64,000 nucleotides of DNA from CAVYPR01 sp963770505 (GTDB lineage: Bacteria; Actinomycetota; Acidimicrobiia; Acidimicrobiales; RAAP-2), in the NCBI GenBank assembly GCA_963770505.1, contig CAVYPR010000001.1:1116001-1180000 (forward strand). The letters run 5' to 3'. Shown in pieces: positions 42,840 through 49,829 of the stretch (the first letter of the stretch is position 1; each line of letters begins with the position of its first letter). The notes beneath the pieces are model-generated. The model was not told the DNA's origin, did no database searches, and saw only the letters and a list, made by a program, of their open reading frames with translations. A program made the position numbers and the translations under genes.

Positions 42840-43171
42840 TCCTGCGAAGCGAGATCTACGGCGTCGATCTTGTTCAAGCGGTCGGCCATGAGCCTGCCCA
42901 CAGGCGTCCGGCGGTTGTCATCTCCGCCGACATCGTCTCGAACAGTGTTGGCGGACTTGTCGCCGTGGTGCCAATCACCTCGCGCTCCTACGGGCTGCGC
43001 AGCCACGTGGAGCTGGATTCAGACGAGAGCGGCCTTGCTCACGCTTCTTTCGCCAGATGCGACCAGCTGCGCTTCGTAGGCGTCGAGCGGTTGCATCGAC
43101 GACAGGGGGCTGTCTCATCCACTGAAATGGCCGGCATCGACACCGCTCTTCGGTTCGTTCTCGATCTTTGA
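42836..43171 (+). CDS. MazF/PemK-family endoribonuclease toxin
   Basis: MazF toxins cut mRNA at short sequences and are held in check by the upstream antitoxin. The 111-residue protein from GTG 42836 shows the family layout: ILRSEIYGVDLVQAVGHEPAHRRPAVVISAD (in pieces; the first strands), LVAVVPITSRSYGLRSHVEL, and CDQLRFVGVERLHRR. The R-R-P and V-P-I-T-S motifs are typical. It starts in a four-base overlap with the restored antitoxin stop. An upstream start at 42767 would read through the antitoxin and is unlikely. Cleavage specificity is unknown. Confidence 0.85.
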   Translation: MILRSEIYGVDLVQAVGHEPAHRRPAVVISADIVSNSVGGLVAVVPITSRSYGLRSHVELDSDESGLAHASFARCDQLRFVGVERLHRRQGAVSSTEMAGIDTALRFVLDL

Positions 43172-43465
43172 GCGACAATCCTCATGGCACCTTGGGACGT
43201 CGCCGCCGGCCGCGGTGGCGGAGGGTCGCACAAACAGGCGCCCACGGGAGCGCGTGCATCCGGTCTGGGAGATCCAGGCGCCCCCACGTCACCAGCAATC
43301 CGAAATAGCGAAGAACCAGCCGAGCGTCGGGCACCGCCGAGCCAGGTGCCGCTGCCTGGACATACAGCAGACCGCGGTGCTCCACGACGCTGCAGCTGGC
43401 GGCTGCAGAGACATGCCTCGGGCCGACTCTCTGTAGGTTGGGTGCGGCTGACCTGACTTACGGAG
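43172..43465. other. Gap of about 290 bases between mazF and tRNA-Val
   Basis: No supported gene. This is the boundary of the accessory region. I looked for a copy of the tRNA end and did not see one nearby. Confidence 0.45.
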
Positions 43466-43538
43466 TGGGCCGTACAGGACTCGAACCTGTGACCCCTTGC
43501 GCGTCATGCAAGTGCGCTACCAACTGCGCCAACGGCCC
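43466..43538 (-). tRNA. tRNA-Val (anticodon GAC)
   Basis: On the minus strand the 73-base gene folds fully: acceptor GGGCCGT with ACGGCCC, D-stem GCGC/GCGC, anticodon stem CTTGC/GCAAG around loop ATGACGC (anticodon GAC), T-stem ACAGG/CCTGT around TTCGAGT, discriminator A. CCA is not encoded. Confidence 0.96.
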
Positions 43539-43614
43539 GTGACCGGCCACGCTACCACCGGCCCGAGCGGCCGAGGCCGGCCGATGGGACAGCCGGTTCG
43601 CCGGAGTCTGGCGC

Positions 43615-44616
43615 TCACTTGACCTCGAGCACGGCGGCACCGGTGAGACGGTCGTGGGCCAGGTCGGCCAGGGCCCGGTCCGCCTCCTCCAGCTGGTAGG
43701 TCGTCGTGGTCGCCCGTACCCCGAGGCGCGGAGCCAATCGCAGCAGCTCCTCGCCGTCACGGCGGGTGTTCGCCGTGACGCTGCGCAAAACCCGCTCCTG
43801 GAAGAGGTGCTGCTGGTAGTCGAGGGCCGGCACGTCGGTGAGATGGATGCCGGCGATGGCCAGGACGCCGCCCCGATCGAGTGCGCTCAGGGCCGGGAGC
43901 GCCAGGTCCCCGATCGGCGCGAAGAGGATCGCCGCATCCAGGGGGTCCGGTGGGACCTCGTCGGCGCCGCCCACCCACGTCGCGCCGAGCTCAGCGGCCA
44001 GCCGCCTCGCCTCCGGGGCGCGGGTGGCTACGTAGACCGAGGCCCCTTCGGCCAGTGCGACCTGGGCGGTGAGGTGGGCCGAGCCCCCGAAGCCGTAGAT
44101 GCCGAGCCTCCCGCCGTGAGGCAGTCCGGTCAGGCGAAGGGCGCGGTAGCCGATGATGCCGGCGCACAGGAGCGGCGCCGCCTGTTCGTCGGGCAGGTCG
44201 TCGGGGAGGCGGTAGGCGAACCGCTCGTCGACCACCGTCCACTCGGCGTAGCCGCCGTCGTGGTCCCAGCCGGTGAAGGTTGCGTTGATGCAAAGGTTCT
44301 CCGCGCCCCTCCGGCAGAAGCGACAAACGCCGCAGGTCGAGGCCAACCAGGCCACACCCACCCGGTCGCCGTCACCGAAGCGATCCGCGCCCGGGCCCTT
44401 GCCGTCGACACGGCCGACGACCTCGTGCCCCGGCACGACTCGGGCACGGTGGACCGGCAGGTCGCCCTCGCTCACGTGGAGGTCGGTCCGACAGACGCCG
44501 CAGGCAGCCACCCGCACCCGGACCTCCCCCGGACCGGGCTCGGGCTTCGGCTTCTCCACCAGCTCGAGAGGCCCCTCGTCGATGGGACCGGGCGTCGAGA
44601 CCTCCCAGGCGCGCAC
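43615..44616 (-). CDS. Zinc-dependent alcohol dehydrogenase
   Basis: A medium-chain dehydrogenase of 333 residues that interconverts alcohols and aldehydes with NAD(P). Catalytic zinc site: CGVCRTDLHVSEGDLP and PGHEVVGRVDGKGPGA (G-H-E). Structural zinc: CGVCRFCRRGAENLC with four Cys. The coenzyme domain has LGIYGFGGSAHLTAQVALAE. The CAGIIGYRAL segment places it near the AdhA/AdhP propanol-preferring branch often found in actinobacteria. GTG 44616 is the likely start. Not obviously part of an operon. Confidence 0.93.
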   Translation of the reverse strand: MRAWEVSTPGPIDEGPLELVEKPKPEPGPGEVRVRVAACGVCRTDLHVSEGDLPVHRARVVPGHEVVGRVDGKGPGADRFGDGDRVGVAWLASTCGVCRFCRRGAENLCINATFTGWDHDGGYAEWTVVDERFAYRLPDDLPDEQAAPLLCAGIIGYRALRLTGLPHGGRLGIYGFGGSAHLTAQVALAEGASVYVATRAPEARRLAAELGATWVGGADEVPPDPLDAAILFAPIGDLALPALSALDRGGVLAIAGIHLTDVPALDYQQHLFQERVLRSVTANTRRDGEELLRLAPRLGVRATTTTYQLEEADRALADLAHDRLTGAAVLEVK

Positions 44617-44655
44617 GGAACCATCCTGGCACGACGACTGCCTCGGAACCGCCCG

Positions 44656-45423
44656 TCAGGCGGCTCCGGCCACCGCCTCCTCGTCGGCGAACGGCCAGGC
44701 AAAGTCCCTCGGATCGAGGGGTGCCATCCCCTTGCCCCGCCGCCACTCGTCGTAGGAGGTGGCCCACTCCTGGTGCCACCCGATCTGGGCCTGGTGCAGG
44801 TCGGACGGCGACAGCCGCGCCACCTCCTCGTACCGCTCGGCGATGGCGAGCAGCACCTCCATGGAGGCCACGGCGTCCGCGGTCGCGTCGTGGGCGTTGT
44901 CGATCACCACGCCGTAGTGGGCGCACAGCTCACCCAGGGTTCGGCGTCCCTTTCGGTAACGGTCGACGTGCCGATCGAGGACCAGGGTGTCGAGCACCGG
45001 GGAGGCGAACCCGCGTCCGACCAGTCCCCGGCCGTCGAGCAGCCGGCACTGGACGTCGACGATGGTGAGGTCGTAGTCGAGCTTCATCCCGACCACCGGC
45101 ACCCCCCTCGCCGTTGCGTCGGCCAGGGCGTCGGCCAGAAGGCCGATCGCCGCATCGAGGGGCCGACCCTCGGCTTGGACACGGTCGTCGGTGATGCCGT
45201 GCACGGCCGTCGCCCCCTCGGGGATCGGCCGTCCCGGGTTGACCAGTCCCGCCGCGCTGCGGACGACCTGCCCACCCTCCATCGAGATCAGGGCGAACGA
45301 CACCGGCACGTCGTTGAAACGGTCGACCCCCGTCGTCTCGAGGTCGAAGCCGAGCAGCTCTCCGCGGTGCCAGAGGGTCTCTTGGAGCATGGGTGGAGCA
45401 TGCCAGACGGGTGTGCCGGACAC
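44656..45423 (-). CDS. DnaQ-like 3'-5' exonuclease
   Basis: The DEDD exonuclease pattern is visible: GFDLETTGVDRFNDVPVSFA (motif I, D and E), PVVGMKLDYDLTIVDVQC (motif II Asp) and AHDATADAVASMEVLLAI (motif III His and Asp, so the DEDDh type). Such proteins serve as proofreading or nuclease subunits; this one is a stand-alone protein of about 255 residues with a C-terminal extension of 60 residues. GTG 45423 has GGGAG at acceptable spacing; ATG 45390 gives a start closer to homologues and remains possible. Confidence 0.87.
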   Translation of the reverse strand: MSGTPVWHAPPMLQETLWHRGELLGFDLETTGVDRFNDVPVSFALISMEGGQVVRSAAGLVNPGRPIPEGATAVHGITDDRVQAEGRPLDAAIGLLADALADATARGVPVVGMKLDYDLTIVDVQCRLLDGRGLVGRGFASPVLDTLVLDRHVDRYRKGRRTLGELCAHYGVVIDNAHDATADAVASMEVLLAIAERYEEVARLSPSDLHQAQIGWHQEWATSYDEWRRGKGMAPLDPRDFAWPFADEEAVAGAA

Positions 45424-45471
45424 ATGGATTTCGCTCCCGCCGGGACCGGGCGCAGGTCGAGCCGCGCGGGG

Positions 45472-46419
45472 TCAGCCGGGGGAGGCGGCCTTCCGCAGGG
45501 CGGCGACGCAGCGCCGGTGGTACTCGCGGGCCGAGGGGAGGATCTGGGTGAAGGAGAACGAGGGGTGGATGTGGCCGGCCATCCGGATGTGCTCGACGTC
45601 GACCCCGGCCTCCCGCATGCGCTCGGCATAGGCCGCGCCCTCGTCGCGCAGTGGGTCGTACTCGGCCGTCATCACCTGCGCCGGTGGCAGCCCCGACAGA
45701 TCCGGGGCCAGCAGCGGCGAGGCGTAGGGCTCGGTGGCGCGCTCGGTATCGCCGAGGTAGGCCTCGCGGTACATCTCGATGTCGCGGCGGGTGAGCCCGT
45801 ACCCCTCGCCGATGTCGGTGATCGAGGGGTGGGAGAGGGTGAAGTCCGTGGTCGGGACGTCGAGCATCTGGAGGGCGATCGCCGGTCCCTTGCGGTCGCG
45901 GGCCATGAGGCACGCCACCGCGGCCAGGTTGCCGCCGGCCGATTCGCCCCCGATCGTCACCCGGGCCGCGTCCACCCCGAGCTCCTCGGCGTGCTCCACC
46001 AGCCAGCAGAGCGCGGCGTAGCAGTCCTCGGGAGCGGTCGGGTACTGGCACTCGGGCGCCAGGCGGTACTCGACCGACGCCACCAGGCAGGCGGCGTCGA
46101 CGGCGATGGCTCGGCAGCGGTCATCGCGCTCGTCGAGCGTCCCCTCGCAGAACCCTCCCCCGTGGATGAAGACGTGCAGCGGCAGGGGTCCGGGCTCGAA
46201 CGGGCGGTAGAGGCGGACGGCGATCCGACCGCCCTCGACCGGGACTGACCGGTGGGTGATCGACTCGACCTTGGGCCCGGGGCGCAGCGCCACCCAGCGG
46301 AAGTAGTGGGCCATGCGGTCGGCCGCCGCCCGCCGTTGGGAGAACGGCACCGACTCGTCGGGCCTCGGTGCCCTGTCCATCAGGGCGACGAAGGCCCGAA
46401 TTCGTGGTTCGAGCGGCAT
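45472..46419 (-). CDS. Alpha/beta hydrolase, hormone-sensitive-lipase type esterase
   Basis: This 315-residue carboxylesterase has the oxyanion-hole motif HVFIHGGGFCEG, the nucleophile elbow in IGGESAGGNLAAV (GESAG), the acid in TAEYDPLRDEGAAYAERM and the catalytic His in RMAGHIHPSFSF. That set defines the HSL or GDXG family of short-acyl esterases. ATG 46419 has GGGGAG upstream. It is cytoplasmic. The tRNA-Cys gene lies just upstream in the same direction, but co-transcription is not implied. Confidence 0.92.
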   Translation of the reverse strand: MPLEPRIRAFVALMDRAPRPDESVPFSQRRAAADRMAHYFRWVALRPGPKVESITHRSVPVEGGRIAVRLYRPFEPGPLPLHVFIHGGGFCEGTLDERDDRCRAIAVDAACLVASVEYRLAPECQYPTAPEDCYAALCWLVEHAEELGVDAARVTIGGESAGGNLAAVACLMARDRKGPAIALQMLDVPTTDFTLSHPSITDIGEGYGLTRRDIEMYREAYLGDTERATEPYASPLLAPDLSGLPPAQVMTAEYDPLRDEGAAYAERMREAGVDVEHIRMAGHIHPSFSFTQILPSAREYHRRCVAALRKAASPG

Positions 46420-46441
46420 CGCTCCCCCTCTCGCTCTCTTG

Positions 46442-46513
46442 AGGCGGCGCCGGGAATCGAACCCGGGTACGGGGCTTTGCAGGCCCCTGCCTAAACCACT
46501 CGGCCACGCCGCC
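46442..46513 (-). tRNA. tRNA-Cys (anticodon GCA)
   Basis: On the minus strand the 72-base gene has acceptor GGCGGCG/CGCCGCC, anticodon stem GGGGC/GCCCC around CTGCAAA (anticodon GCA), T-stem CCGGG/CCCGG around TTCGATT, and discriminator U, as expected for tRNA-Cys. CCA is not encoded. Confidence 0.96.
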
Positions 46514-46626
46514 GGTGGGCGGCAGCCTATCGGCTGGCCCGAACGCCCCCCGATCCCGAGCCGCCTTGCCTGGCCGTCCCCGGGGCCCGCGAGCTGGTGT
46601 GGTCCATCCCCTGGGGCACGCGGTGG

Positions 46627-46632
46627 TTGAAT
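46627..46632 (+). promoter_or_regulatory. Putative -10 element, leaderless gene at 46640
   Basis: TTGAAT ends seven bases before ATG 46640 and covers ATG 46631, so the later ATG is favoured. Confidence 0.35.
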
Positions 46633-46639
46633 GCACGCA

Positions 46640-47677
46640 ATGAACATCGGCCTCGTCGCACCCCCGTGGACCCCCGTGCCGCCCCCCCTCTACGGTGGCA
46701 TCGAGCTCGTGGTGGACGAGTTGGCCCGGGGGTTCCTGGCCGAAGGGCACGAGGTGACCCTGTTCACGACGGGCGACTCCACCTGCCCGGTCCCCCGGCG
46801 CTGGGTCCTTCCCGAGGCCGAGGGACAGCGGATCGGGATGGCCGTCCCCGAGCTGCGCCACGTGCTCGGCGCCTACGACGTCCTCTCCGACTGCGACGTC
46901 GTCCACGACCACACCCTGGCCGGCCCGCTCTTCGCCGCGGCCCGCGGGGCCGACCACCCGCTGGTGGTGACCACGGTGCACGGGCCGCTCAACGAGGACT
47001 TGATCGACATCTACCAGGCCCTGGGCGACCGGGTGCCCATCATCTGCATCTCCGAGGCGCAGCACCGTCCGGCGCCCAAGATCCCCGTGGCCAGGATCAT
47101 CCACCACGGCATCGACGCCAGCCTCTTTCCCGTCGGGTCGGGCAAGGGCGACGCCGACGGTCCCTACTGCCTCTTCCTCGGTCGCATGTCGCCGGACAAG
47201 GGCGCCCACCGGGCCATCGCCTCGGCCCGTGACGCGGGCATGCGCATCCTGATGGCCGCCAAGATGCGCGAGCCGTGGGAAGTCCGCTACTTCACCGAGC
47301 AGGTCGAGCCGCTGCTCGGACCCGACGCCGTCTACCTCGGCGAGGTGCCCCATGAGCAGAAACTGGAGCTCCTCGACGGCGCGGCGGCCCTCCTCTTCCC
47401 CATCCGCTGGAACGAGCCGTTCGGCCTCGTGATGCTCGAGGCCATGGCCTGCGGGACCCCGGTGCTGGCCTACCCCGAGGGCGCCGCGCCCGAGGTTGTG
47501 GTCGACGGGACGACCGGCTTCCTCTGCGAGGACGAGGCGGCCATGACCGCGGCCATCGGCCGCATCGAGGAGATCGACCGGTCCGCCTGCCGCGAGGCGG
47601 TCGAGGGCTACTTCTCCACCAAGCGGATGGTGGCCGACCACCTGTCGCTCTTCGAATCGCTCCTGGAGGTGCGCTGA
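46640..47677 (+). CDS. GT4-family glycosyltransferase
   Basis: A GT-B glycosyltransferase of 345 residues. The N-terminal domain has IGLVAPPWTPVPPPLYGGIE (glycine loop) and the acceptor-side CDVVHDHTLAG. The donor domain has YCLFLGRMSPDKGAHRAIAS, the E-x7-E motif in EPFGLVMLEAMACGTPVLAY and GTTGFLCEDEAAM. It transfers a nucleotide sugar with retention; relatives are often trehalose or mannose-type enzymes, but the acceptor is not known. It overlaps the following secreted peptidase gene by one base (TGATG), so the two are co-translated. Confidence 0.9.
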   Translation: MNIGLVAPPWTPVPPPLYGGIELVVDELARGFLAEGHEVTLFTTGDSTCPVPRRWVLPEAEGQRIGMAVPELRHVLGAYDVLSDCDVVHDHTLAGPLFAAARGADHPLVVTTVHGPLNEDLIDIYQALGDRVPIICISEAQHRPAPKIPVARIIHHGIDASLFPVGSGKGDADGPYCLFLGRMSPDKGAHRAIASARDAGMRILMAAKMREPWEVRYFTEQVEPLLGPDAVYLGEVPHEQKLELLDGAAALLFPIRWNEPFGLVMLEAMACGTPVLAYPEGAAPEVVVDGTTGFLCEDEAAMTAAIGRIEEIDRSACREAVEGYFSTKRMVADHLSLFESLLEVR

Positions 47678-49539
47678 TGAACGTCCGCCATTCGTGGGGG
47701 GCCGCGCTGGCCGTGGTGGTGGCGGCCACCGCGTCCGTCCTGCTGCCGGCGGCCGAGGCGGGAGCGAGCTCCACAAGCTCCCAACCGGCGGCGCCCGCCG
47801 TGCCCATGCCCTTCGGGACGCTCACGTGCGCCCCCGAGTACGGCATCCGCTTCTGCCCGGGCGGCACAGTCGGCGGCAAGGACCTGCGGATCCCGAGCTT
47901 CGACGGCGTCCCCCTCGACGCCGACGTCGCCCTCCCCGCCACGGGCAAGGGGCCGTTCCCCCTGATCGTGCTGCTCCACGGGCTCGGCGGGTCCAAGCAC
48001 GACTGGGAGGTGACGTCGGACAACGGCGGCATCAACGACGTCTCCCTGGCCGACCGGGGCTATGCCGTCCTCATGTACACGGCCCGGGGGTTCGGCGACT
48101 CCTGCGGGAGCTCGGCGAGCCGGGCCAACACCCCGGGCTGCGCCAAGGGCTGGATCCAGCTGGCCGACCAGCGCTATGAGATCCGCGACACCCAGTACCT
48201 GGCCGGGATGCTCGTCGACGAAGGGCTGGTGCGGCCCAACATCGCCGTCTCCGGCGTCTCCTACGGCGGCGGCCAGTCCCTGGAGCTGGCCATGCTGAAG
48301 AACCGCATGCGCCTGCCCAGCGGGAAGCTGGTCCCCTTCACCAGCCCGAAGCGCCACGTGCCCATGTCGGTGGCCGCCGTCTACGCCATGTGGCCGTGGG
48401 ACGACCTGGCCACCGCCCTCGTCCCCAACGGCCGGCTGCTGTCCACCGCCAACACGCCGCCGGTCACAGATGTCGTCCCGGTGGGGGTGGCCAAGGAGAG
48501 CTGGATCAACGACCTCTACTTCGAGACGGCGGAGAACTACCTGGCGCCGCCCGGGGCCGACCCGCAGACCGACCTCACCACCTGGAAGCAGGAGATCCTG
48601 GCCGGCGAGCCCTACTCGTCCTCAGAGGCCAAGGCCCTGACCATCCTCCAGACCTACAAGTCGGCCATCGGGGTCCCCATGCCGACCGGCGGCCCCGCCC
48701 CCACCGCCATCCAGAGCGGTTGGACCGACACCCTGTTCCCGGCGAGCGAGGCGCTGCACTACGCCAACCGGGTTCGGGCCTCGGGCGCCCGCACCCCGAT
48801 GCTCCTCATGTTCGACGACGTGGGTCACGGCTGGGCCCAGGACAAGCCGGCCGACGTGTCCGCCACCACCTCCCGGGGGCTGGCCTTCTTGAACTCGGTC
48901 ATGCTGACCCACCGGCGACCGCCCACCGGGGTCGTGGCCATCCCGACGACGTGCCCGGCCTCGGCGCCGTCGGGTTCGCCCAGGACCGGGACGACCCTGG
49001 CCGCGTTGCAGTCGACACCGCTCACGCTCTCGGGCAGCACGCCACAGACCGTCACCTCGACAGGGGGGAGCCCGACGGTGGCCGCTAGCCTCAACGCTGC
49101 CTACGTCAGCAAGCTCTGCAATCCCTTGCCGGCCACAGCCGAGCCGGGCACCGCCGTCTACAAGGTGCCCGCCGGGCCGGCGGGGGCGACCCTCATGGGG
49201 GCGGTTTCGGTCACGGCCGCCATCAAGGTGACCGGCAACTACCCCGAGCTGGTGGGTCGCCTGTGGGACGTCTCGCCGTCGGGCACCCGGCAGATCGTCG
49301 CCCTCGGCGTCGTGCGGCCGTTCGTCAACCAGAAGCCGGGCACCAAGCCCACGGCCAAGGCCGCGGAGACCCTCACCTTCGACCTCGCCCCGAACAACTA
49401 CACCTTCGCCCCGGGCGACACCGTCGAGCTCGAGCTGGTGGGGAGCACGGCGCCGCTCTTCCGCAAATCGAACGGCACCTTCACCGTCACCGTCGACCAC
49501 CTGGTGGCTAAGGTCCCCACCGAGGCCGCGCCCGGCTGA
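47677..49539 (+). CDS. Secreted S15/X-Pro dipeptidyl-peptidase-like hydrolase
   Basis: Signal peptide at residues 1-28 (AALAVVVAATASVLLPAAEA). The alpha/beta-hydrolase core has VLLHGLGGSKHDW, the ARGFGDSCGS loop, the nucleophile in ISVSGVSYGGGQSLELAML-like sequence (V-S-Y-G-G) and a late His in DDVGHGWAQDKP. The last 180 residues form a jelly-roll domain (VTGNYPELVGRLWDVSPSGT, GDTVELELVG) typical of X-Pro dipeptidyl peptidases and cocaine-esterase-like proteins. It should hydrolyse peptides or esters outside the cell. The start is fixed by its one-base overlap with the glycosyltransferase gene. Confidence 0.83.
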   Translation: MNVRHSWGAALAVVVAATASVLLPAAEAGASSTSSQPAAPAVPMPFGTLTCAPEYGIRFCPGGTVGGKDLRIPSFDGVPLDADVALPATGKGPFPLIVLLHGLGGSKHDWEVTSDNGGINDVSLADRGYAVLMYTARGFGDSCGSSASRANTPGCAKGWIQLADQRYEIRDTQYLAGMLVDEGLVRPNIAVSGVSYGGGQSLELAMLKNRMRLPSGKLVPFTSPKRHVPMSVAAVYAMWPWDDLATALVPNGRLLSTANTPPVTDVVPVGVAKESWINDLYFETAENYLAPPGADPQTDLTTWKQEILAGEPYSSSEAKALTILQTYKSAIGVPMPTGGPAPTAIQSGWTDTLFPASEALHYANRVRASGARTPMLLMFDDVGHGWAQDKPADVSATTSRGLAFLNSVMLTHRRPPTGVVAIPTTCPASAPSGSPRTGTTLAALQSTPLTLSGSTPQTVTSTGGSPTVAASLNAAYVSKLCNPLPATAEPGTAVYKVPAGPAGATLMGAVSVTAAIKVTGNYPELVGRLWDVSPSGTRQIVALGVVRPFVNQKPGTKPTAKAAETLTFDLAPNNYTFAPGDTVELELVGSTAPLFRKSNGTFTVTVDHLVAKVPTEAAPG

Positions 49540-49554
49540 GCCGGGTGGCCGGTG

Positions 49555-49764
49555 CTACGAGCGGCGGCGGCGCAGGAGCAGGCTGAGGGCGCCGGCCACC
49601 AGGGCCACGATGATCACCAGCTTCACCAGCCCCCACACGAAACCGGCGACCACGCTGAGCAGCCAGAAGGCGACGAGGACGCCGACCACCCCCACCGCCA
49701 CCAGCACCACCCCGTCCGCCAGCCGGAGACCGTCGTCCTTGCCCTTCTCCACGTCGCTTCCCAT
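49555..49764 (-). CDS. Small two-helix membrane protein, unrecognised
   Basis: The 69-residue protein starts at ATG 49764, with GGAGG five bases upstream. It has an acidic/basic N-terminus (DVEKGKDDGLRLADG), two helices (VVLVAVGVVGVLVAFWLLSV and LVKLVIIVALVAGALSLLL) and ends in a run of Arg. It lies between convergent and divergent neighbours alone. Function unknown. Confidence 0.65.
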   Translation of the reverse strand: MGSDVEKGKDDGLRLADGVVLVAVGVVGVLVAFWLLSVVAGFVWGLVKLVIIVALVAGALSLLLRRRRS

Positions 49765-49815
49765 GTCGACCTCCAGTGGTCGCGCCGCCACCGCGTGGCT
49801 GCGCCCTGCCAATGC

Positions 49816-49821
49816 TACGTT
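49816..49821 (+). promoter_or_regulatory. Putative -10 element for glnD
   Basis: TACGTT ends eight bases before ATG 49830 and no ribosome binding site lies between. Confidence 0.4.
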
Positions 49822-49829
49822 CCCGAGCG

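Noticed and set aside
43172..43538. Attachment site at tRNA-Val
   Set aside because: No second copy of the tRNA 3' end or integrase gene was seen in the window.
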